Positions 6,905 to 14,800 of a stretch of DNA of 20,705 nt are shown here, one piece after another; within the stretch, counting starts at the first letter, position 1, and each line of letters opens with the position of its first letter. A program made the position numbers and the translations under genes. Below the pieces are notes generated by a model. That model was not told the DNA's origin and made no database searches. It saw only the letters and a program-made list of their open reading frames with translations. Source of the DNA: JBJXFY01 sp046155815 (GTDB lineage Bacteria; Verrucomicrobiota; Verrucomicrobiia; Limisphaerales; CAIMTB01); the NCBI GenBank assembly GCA_046155815.1, contig JBJXFY010000045.1, forward strand, positions 1-20,705, read 5' to 3'.

Positions 6905-7669
6905 CTACCGTCCCAGCAGGTGGGCCAGCCGCTCGCGGTAGTTGCGGCTGAGGGAGAGCTTTGTGCCGTCACGCAGGATCACCGAGTAGTCGCCGTGGAA
7001 CATCGGCTGCAGTTCCTTGATCCGGTCCAGGTTCACGATGGTCGAGCGGCTGATGCGCACGAAGCGCTCCGGGTCCAGACGCTGCTCGAGGCTGTTCATC
7101 GTCTCGCGCATCAGGTGGCTGTCCCGGCCGACGTGCAGGTTCACGTAGTTGTCCGAGGCCTCGATCCAGTCAATGTCCGCAAACTTCACCAGCAGCACGC
7201 GGCCGTCCGCCTTCACCGCCAGCCGTTCCGCCCGGGCCTCGGCCGCGGCGGGCCGGGCGGCGGCCAGCAGCGCGGCGAGCTTCGCGTTCAGGTCCTCCCC
7301 CGCCCCGCGCTGCGCGAGCCGCGCGCGCGCGCGCTCGACCGCGGCCGTGAAACGCTCGTCGTCGAACGGCTTCAGCAGGTAGTCCAGCGCATGGACCTCG
7401 AAGGCCCGCAGCGCGAACTGGTCGTAGGCCGTGCAGAAGACCACCGCCGGCGGCGCGTCCGCCCCCAGCTCCCGCAGCACGCCGAAGCCGTCCAGCTCGG
7501 GCATCTGCACGTCGAGGAAGAGCAGGTCCGGCCGGTGCGCGCGCACGGCCTCCACGGCCGAACGCCCGTCGCCCGCCGTGCCCACGAGTTCCACGCCCGC
7601 CCGGCCCGCGAGCAGGGATTCGATCCGTTCCCGGGCCAGCGGCTCATCATCCGCAATCACCACGCGCAT
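6905..7669 (-). CDS. LytTR-family response regulator
   Basis: A 254-residue two-domain regulator (AlgR/LytR/YehT type). The receiver domain (1-120) shows the acidic pair D7-D8, phosphoacceptor D53 in LLFLDVQMPELDGF, switch T80 in FCTAYD and K100 in YLLKPFDD. After an alanine-rich linker (about 125-150) a LytTR DNA-binding domain follows: VKFADIDWIEASDNYVNLHV, the ISRSTIVNLDRIKEL segment and the terminal LSLSRNYRERLAHLLGR. It should bind DNA as a dimer in response to phosphorylation by a membrane histidine kinase, usually of the LytS/His_kinase type. No kinase is next to it: the gene before it in reading direction is the divergent fabD. It could be co-transcribed with glyQS 92 bp downstream, but their link is unclear. 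Confidence 0.93.
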   Translation of the reverse strand: MRVVIADDEPLARERIESLLAGRAGVELVGTAGDGRSAVEAVRAHRPDLLFLDVQMPELDGFGVLRELGADAPPAVVFCTAYDQFALRAFEVHALDYLLKPFDDERFTAAVERARARLAQRGAGEDLNAKLAALLAAARPAAAEARAERLAVKADGRVLLVKFADIDWIEASDNYVNLHVGRDSHLMRETMNSLEQRLDPERFVRISRSTIVNLDRIKELQPMFHGDYSVILRDGTKLSLSRNYRERLAHLLGR

Positions 7670-7786
7670 GGCGGCAGGCTACGCCGCCGCCCGGTGGGAA
7701 GCGATGCCCGGAATGCGGGGCCGGTCCCGGCCGCCGGAGCCGGGGCTTCCCGTCCGGCCAGTCCGTCTGCTTGACTCACCCGCCGC

Positions 7787-8725
7787 ATGACGAAGACAGC
7801 CTTGCTGTTTGCCGGCCAGGGCGCCCAGGCGGTCGGGATGGGGCGCGAGCTGGCGGAGCACTTTCCCGCCTCGCGCGAACTCTTCGACCGCGCCAACGCC
7901 GCGCTGGGCTACGACCTCGCCCAAGTCTGCTTTGCCGGACCCGAGGCCGAGCTGCTGAAGACCGAGAACGCGCAGCCGGGCATCTACCTCGTGAGCTGGG
8001 CCGCGCTGGAACTGCTGCGGGCGCGCGTCCCGGGACTGCCGTTTCACGCCACGGCGGGGCTGTCACTCGGCGAGTTCACCGCGCTGGCCGCGGCGGGCGC
8101 GCTGGCGTTCGAGGATGGCCTGCGCGTGGTGCGCGCCCGGGGTCGCTTCATGCAGGAGGCCTGCGAGGCGACGCGCGGCGGCATGGCCGCCGTGATCGGC
8201 CTCGACGAGGGCCCGATCCGCGAGGTCTGCGCCGCGGCGGGCGTCGAGCTGGCCAACCTCAACTGCCCCGGCCAGCTCGTGATTTCCGGCGACGCCGACG
8301 GCATCGCCAAGGCCGTGGAACTCGCGAAGGCGCGCGGCGCGAAGAAGGCCATCCCGCTGCCCGTGGCCGGCGCGTACCACTCGCGCCTCATGGCCTCGGC
8401 CCAGCCAAAGCTCGCCGCCGAACTGGCCCGCATCCAAATCCACACGCCGCAGGTGCCGGTGATTTCCAATGTCACCGCGCAGCCGCACGGCGGGCCGGAG
8501 GAGATCCGTGCCCGGCTGGTCGAACAGGTGACTTCCTCGGTCCGGTGGGAGGAGGGCATCCGCCACCTGGTGGCGCAGGGCTTCACCCGGTTCATCGAGC
8601 TGGGGCCGGGAAAGGCACTCTCGGGATTCATGAAGCGCATCGCCCCGGAGGCGCAGGTGTTGAACACGGCGGACGCCATGAGCCTCGAGGCCACCATGAA
8701 GGCGCTGGCGGACGCGGGAAGCTGA
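7787..8725 (+). CDS. fabD: Malonyl-CoA:ACP transacylase (FabD)
   Basis: A 312-residue enzyme that moves malonyl from CoA to acyl carrier protein for fatty-acid synthesis. Seen: FAGQGAQAVGMG (8-19) with oxyanion Q11, nucleophile S93 in GLSLGE (91-96), R118 in RARGRFMQ, H198 in AGAYHSRLM (194-202), ISNVTAQP before a late WEEGIRHL block, and the ELGPGKALSGFMKRI end. All catalytic residues are present and length is normal. The ATG follows a GC-rich leader with no evident Shine-Dalgarno. Other fatty-acid genes (fabH, fabG, acpP), often neighbours, are absent here: fabD stands alone between a divergent regulator and a convergent giant gene. Confidence 0.96.
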   Translation: MTKTALLFAGQGAQAVGMGRELAEHFPASRELFDRANAALGYDLAQVCFAGPEAELLKTENAQPGIYLVSWAALELLRARVPGLPFHATAGLSLGEFTALAAAGALAFEDGLRVVRARGRFMQEACEATRGGMAAVIGLDEGPIREVCAAAGVELANLNCPGQLVISGDADGIAKAVELAKARGAKKAIPLPVAGAYHSRLMASAQPKLAAELARIQIHTPQVPVISNVTAQPHGGPEEIRARLVEQVTSSVRWEEGIRHLVAQGFTRFIELGPGKALSGFMKRIAPEAQVLNTADAMSLEATMKALADAGS

Positions 8726-8735
8726 GGGCCGTTTC

Positions 8736-8768
8736 CATCCGCACTGGCCGATGGCCAGTCGCCGGATG
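8736..8768 (+). terminator. Hairpin after fabD
   Basis: Starting 10 bases after the fabD stop, CATCCG pairs with CGGATG outside and ACTGGCC pairs with GGCCAGT inside, around a GAT loop, with a small internal bulge. No T-run follows on the + strand, so an intrinsic terminator is only probable by position. Confidence 0.4.
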
Positions 8769-8773
8769 AAAAG

Positions 8774-8797
8774 GGGCCGGCCCCTGCGGGCCGGCCC
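8774..8797 (-). terminator. GC-rich 10-bp hairpin after the giant protein gene
   Basis: GGGCCGGCCC occurs twice, 4 bases apart (8774-8783 and 8788-8797); the copies pair as a 10-bp stem, and each copy is itself a palindrome. On the minus strand it lies 23 bp after the giant gene's stop and is followed by CCTTTTC, a short U-run as in an intrinsic terminator. It may also stop fabD transcripts from the other side. Confidence 0.55.
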
Positions 8798-8820
8798 GGG
8801 ATGCAGGTTCGGCTTCCGGC

Positions 8821-11800
8821 CTACTTGGCCAGCGCGCGGTAAAAGCGTATGGCGGACCGGCCCTCCGTATCCTCGATGAACAGCAGCGCGCCGGACATGA
8901 CCTGCGTCGCGACCGGACGCCATGTGCGCATGTCCGCCGAGGCCTCGAGCGTGTAGCTGCGGCCGGACTGGCCGAGCACCTTCACGACCATGCCGCCACC
9001 GGCACGCGGGGTGAGCGCGAGTGTGGGCGCCGGCAGGGCGCCGGTCGGGACCGTGACGGCCGCGGGCAGGTCGAGGTTGTCAATCCACGCGGCGTCCTGG
9101 CCGCCCACGAAGTTGCGGTCGCGGGCGTAGCGCCATTCAAACCGGTGGCGGCCCGCAGTCACGTTGAACGTGTGCGTCTGCCATGGCACCTCGCCGGCCC
9201 ATTTCGCCACCCGCGCCCCGTCCACCCAGAACTCGAGCCAGTCCCAGTCCGCCTCGCTGCTGACGCGGTAGTCGAACGTGCCCGCGCCCGGGCCGGTCTC
9301 GTAGTCAAGGATCAGCCGGCTGCTCTGGGAATGGCCGATCAAGCCGGAGCGCGCGGAGAACCGGCCGCCCGCCGCCGTGACGTCCGTGATGGTCCATGCT
9401 GCCTCCCCGCCGAACTGCCAAGGCAGGCCGCCGAACGAACCGCCCTCGAACGTCTCAAGGTACTCCCGCGGCCGGAAACGCGCGGTGAGCACGTGGTCGC
9501 GGTCCATCAGGAGCTGGAGCGGGTTGTCCGCGGAGGCGACGGTGCCCTCCCACTGGACGAACTCGTAGTCGCGTTGCGGCGTGGCCGTGACGGTAACCAC
9601 GGAGTTCGTCGGGAATCGCCCTCCGGCCGGCGCCACCGTGCCACCGTCCGCGGGCTGCACTGCAAGCAGCCAGCTCGTGGGCGGCGAATCATTGTCGAGG
9701 ATGGTCACCACCACCTCGCCCTGAGTGCCCACCGCCAGGGGAGGCGGCGACGCCCCGGTGATCGTGACCGTGAAGGTCTCGGCATCCTCCAGGACGTCAT
9801 CGTCCAGGATGGCCACCGCGATCTCCACGCTTTCCACGCCGGCGGCGAACTCCACGACGGCCTGCGTGGCCGAGTAGTCCTCGCCAGTGCGGGCGGTGCC
9901 GTCGGCGGTCTCCAACTGCAACTGGGCGGCAACCGAAAGGTCGCCGGTACGGCGGAGCGTGAGCACGACATTCGTGGCACCTTCCTCCACCTCGGCGTGC
10001 AGCACGGTGAAGGCCACGGCCGCCTCGTCGTCCACAATGGTCACGATGGCGGCCGAGCGCCGGCCGAGGTTCACCGCGGCCGCGTTGGTGAGGTCGAGGC
10101 GGAAGGTCTCGTCGCCCTCGGCCAAGGAGTCCTGCTGGATGGTCACGGTGAAGGTCGCGTTGGTCTGGCCGGCGGCGAAGCGCAACGTGCCCAACGTCGC
10201 CAGGAAGTCGCCCGGATCGCCGGCGGTCCCCGGGGCGGCGCGGTAATCCACCGTCGCGGCCTCCTTCGCGGAACCGCTGCGGAGCACGTCCACGACGATC
10301 CGCCCGGCGCCTTCGCCCACCTCGTAGGCCGAGGCGCTGAACTGGACCTGGCCCGAGAGGAACTTGTCATCCCCGTGGATGCGGGCGATGCGGCGACGGG
10401 GGAGGCCGTTCACCTCCGTAAACGCGCCGCCAATGAAGAACGCACCGTCGGCCTGCAGCGCGAGGCCATGCACGGCGCCATTGGCTCCAGGGCCGGCGAA
10501 ATCCGCGTCCACCGTGCCGTCGGCTGCGAGCCGCGCGAAACCCCCACGGACCTCGCCGTCCACGGTCCCGAAGCCGCCCGCCACGAGCACCCGGCCTTCG
10601 CCGCCGTCGGCGACCGCGAACACGGGCCCGTCCGGGCCCTCGCCCGGATCGAACGTCACGTCCACCGTGCCGTCGCCATTCAGGCGGGCGACACCCCGGC
10701 GGGGCAGGCGGCCGACTTCCGTAAACGCGCCGCCGAGCAGGATGCGTCCGTCTGACTGCACGGCGACGGCGTGGACCACGCCGTTGGGCGAGGCGCCCAG
10801 CCACGAGGCGTCCAGCCGGCCGTCCACATCCAGGCGGACGAGGTGGTTCAGGCCGGAGCCGTCGTAGTTGCGAAAGCCCCCGCCGACCAGCGACCGGCCG
10901 TCGGCGTCGGCCGCCAGGGCGCGCACACCGCCAGCCGCACCTGGGCCGGGAAGGAAGTCCGGATCCAGCGAGCTGTCCGGGCGCAGCCGCGCGACGCCGC
11001 CGCGGGGCTGGCCACCCACGGCCGTGAAGTCACCGCCCACCAGCGCACCTCCGTCCGGCAGCGCGGCGAGGGCGCGCACGACACCGTTGGGTGCGGGAAC
11101 GTTTGGGCCGGGCAACGAGCTGCCGTCGGCCTCAAACCGGACGAGGAAACGCCGCGGGACCTGGCCGGCGTTGGTGAAGGCGCCACCGGCGAGCACGCGG
11201 CCGTCGCGGAGGACGGCGAGGGCGTAGGGCGGGCCGTCCAGGCCGCGGCCGGGGTTGAAGCTGTTGTCCACCAGCCCGTCGTTGTGGAGCCGGGCGACGC
11301 GCGGCAGCACGGTGCCGTTGACGGTGCTGAAGTCGCCCGCGATGACGACCTTGCCGTCCTCCTGCACGGCGACGGCACGCACCAGCGCGTCGGCGCCGAG
11401 GCCCGGATTGAAGCCTTCGTCCACCTCGCCCGGCGCCTCGTTGTCCTTGATCGTCACGACGGCGGGGACGTTGGTGCCGAAGGCGATGGTGCCGGTGCCC
11501 GGCGGGCTCGCGAGGCGCGGGTTGAGCAGCGCTAGCAGGAACCGCTCGTCCAGCTCGCCGGCATCGTCGTTCAGGATGCGGACGGCGATGACCTTGTTGG
11601 TCTCGCCGGCCAGCGCGATCACGGAGCCGCTGCCGTCGGTGGCAGGCTCGGTGCGGTCGCCGAGGAAGGTGAGCGTTCCAGTGGCGGCCTCAAAGTCCGC
11701 GCCGGCCACGGCGGTGAGGTTGCTCGACGCGAAGTCCACCAGCATCGCCGGGGCGGTGAAGCCGCGGCGGCGGACGCTGATCTCGATCACGCCGGCATCC

Positions 11801-14800
11801 TCGTTCACCTCCGGGTTCGCCAGCCCGAACTCGATCAGGGTGTCGTCGTTCTCGATCGTGAGGACCAACGTCACCAGCGGAACGCCCGAGGCGTCGGTGA
11901 GGACGACCTCGAACTGCTCGTCTTCCTCGACTTCCGCGTCGTCCAGGAACGGCACACGGAACTCCGCGGCCTCCTGCCCGGCGGCGAACTCGAGCACGCC
12001 CGCGGGCACCGGCTCGTAGTCCGTCCCGGACGTGGCCGTGCCGTCCTGGGTGAAGTAGAGCAGCGTGAGCGGCGGCGTGGCGTCGCCGCGCCGCCGCACC
12101 GTGAAGCGGGCCCCGTCGCCCGCCTCGAAGTCGGTGTCCTCCGCGGTGATCTCGAGGTCGGCCGGCGCGCCATCATCGTCTGCGATGTGGAGCGTGGCCG
12201 TGCTCTGCCCGCCGAGCGGGAAGAGGCCTGAGGCGCGGGAAAGGCGCAGCCGGACCGTGCGGTCGCCGAAGTTCCGGTTGGTGTTGTTGATGAGCGGGAC
12301 GGCGAAGGTCTTCGTCAGCTCGCCCGGGGCGAATTCGAGCAGGCCGCTCACGGGCAGGAAGTCGCCCGTGGACGGGTTGTTCGTGCCGCCGGGCACGGCG
12401 GTGCCGGCCAGCGCCTCGTAGGCGGCCACCGCCGCGGTGGTCGTGTCGCTCGTGCGGCGCACGAGGATCTCGGCCACGCCATCCGCCTCGTTCACGTAGT
12501 GGTCGAGCGCGGTGAACTCGATCGTGCCATCGTTGTCCTCGATTGTGATCGTGGCCGCGACCTCGCCCAGGGCGTAGCCGGGCGCCGCCAGCAGGGTGAG
12601 GCGGATCTCCTCGCGGTACTCCTGCACGGGATCGTCAAGGGGCACCACCGGCAAGGTGACGCTGGCAACGCCCGGGGCGAAGGTGACGAAGTTCGGAAGG
12701 GCCGCGAAATCGCTGCCCGCCACGGCCGTGCCGTGGACCTGAAGGACCACCGTGGCCGGCTGCGCGGTGCCTCCGGTACGGCTGATGAGGAACGCACCCG
12801 ACGACCCTCCCTCGCGAAGGATGTTGGTGCTGGCCGCCACGCTCACGAGGCCGCGGTCGTTGTCGCGGATGGTGAGCGCGTGGACGAGGTACACGTCCGG
12901 GAGGCCGTTGAAGCTCACGTCGGCGGGCGTGCCGCCAGGACATTCACCGACCACGTCCGGCTGGCCGTCACCGTCGGTGTCGCAGGCGTCAAACACGCCG
13001 TCGGCATCGGTGTCGATGGGATCGCCGGGACCCGGTTCGGCGGGCGCGTTGGTGGTGCCGGCCAGGCGGAGGCGGACCACGACCGTTTCGTCCGTCTCCA
13101 GCAGCACGTCCTCGGTGATCGTCAGGGGAATGAAGACCACGCGGTTGATGTAGGGGTCGTCGGAATCCGGATCCACGTAGGCGAAGGTGACGGTGCCGGA
13201 ATCAAGCACGTAGTCCACGCCCCGCGCTGCGGTGCCGCCGAGCACGTCATACTCGACGGTGATGATGTTCTCATCGCCCTCGGCGGGGTTGGCGCTGACC
13301 TGGACGGCGAGGTTGACCTCGCCGGCGGATTCGGGCGCGGAGGAGGTGAGCAGCGCGAAACCGACCGCGGGCTGGGCGCCGCCGTCGTCATCTTGGATGG
13401 CAACCGCCGCCTGGCCGGGTTCACCAATCTGATAGGCGGGGTCGGGAAGCAGCTCGAGCACGGCCAACTCGTCGTCCTCGCGGAAGGCGTCGTTGATCGT
13501 GGTCAGGTCAATGTTCACCCCGGCCTGGCCGGAGGGGATGGTGACGCTGCCGCCGCTGGCGATGAAGTCACCCTGGTGCCGTGCCGTGCCGCTGAAACGG
13601 TAAATGACGGTCAGCGCGCCGGAGGTCGGTGACCGCGTGATGCGGAACTGCCCGCCCTCCCCACCCTCGACGGCCTCATTGTCAGGCGCGGAGACGGTCA
13701 CGGTGGGTGTCTGCGCGTCGAGGATGGTGATGACTGCCCGCCCGGGCTGGCCGAGGTTGTAGAGCGGACTATCGCCGATGGTGACGACGATCGTTTCGTC
13801 GCCTTCGCGGACGCCATCACCCAGGACAGCGATGCCGAGAGTGGCCGCGGCGGCCCCGGCTGGGATGGTGATCTGGCCGGCGGGCCGCGCATAGTCTGCG
13901 CCCGCGGTGGCGGTGCCGGTGAGAAGGTAGTCCACCGCCAGCGGGAAGGTCAGGTCGCCCGAGCGCTGGAAGCGGATGCCACCGGTGCCGCCGGCCTCGG
14001 CAGCGCGCGGGGCCACCGCGTGGGCGGTCACCACCGGGAGGTCGTTGTCCACGATCGTGACCAGCGCGCTGGACTCGCCGATCGTGTAGCCGGGTTGCGC
14101 CACGAGCCGGATGAGGACCGTTTCGTTGCCTTCGACGTAGCTGTCGGAGCGGGCCTCGACGCGGAGGAGGGTGAAGTCGCGCCCGGCCGGGATCACGACG
14201 TTCGTGGCCAGGGCCCGGTAGTCCTCACCCGATGTGGCGGTGCCCTCCACGAGGAGTCGGACCGTCAGTTCCTCGCCGACCGGCGTGCCGAAGCGCGTGA
14301 GCAGCACGACGGCGGCGTCCTCGGCGTTCTCGGAGGTGGCGCTGTCGAAGGCGACGAGCGAAACCACCGGCTGCGCGGCCGGGCGGTCGTCGGTGATCGT
14401 CAGGTCCGCGGTGGGGGAGTGTCCCAGGCGGTACTCTGGGCGCGTCTGGTGCCAGCGCTCCGTCCCGTTCACCGTGCGGCGTTCCCAGCCGGGGATGTCG
14501 AAGTAGTTCGTGGACTCCGCGTTGGTGACGACGAAACTGACCGGGTACGCGATGGTCAGGTGCAGCTTCTCGGGCCCCTCGGTTTCCCCGTCGGCCAGCG
14601 GCGTCAGCGACACGTCCACGCCCGTCTCGCCGGCCGGGATGTCGGCGTAGAAAAACTCCAGCGGGATCGCCGCCGGGCCGAACACGGTTTCCACGGTGTT
14701 GGTCTGGACCTCGAAATCGGGATAGGGCTCGAGGTCGTCCGCGTCCGCCCCGGCGAGGCGGAAGAAGACGCGCAGCACGTCATTGGTGGCACCGTCACGC

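Noticed and set aside
7719..7732. GGCCGG-TC-CCGGCC inverted repeat between the LytTR regulator and fabD as an operator
   Set aside because: Short, pure G/C and embedded in similar GC-rich sequence; no support as a binding site beyond symmetry.
9145..10755. 536-codon + strand frame opposite the Calx-beta and propeller region
   Set aside because: Shadow of the real repeats on the other strand; low-complexity H/R/G/E translation.
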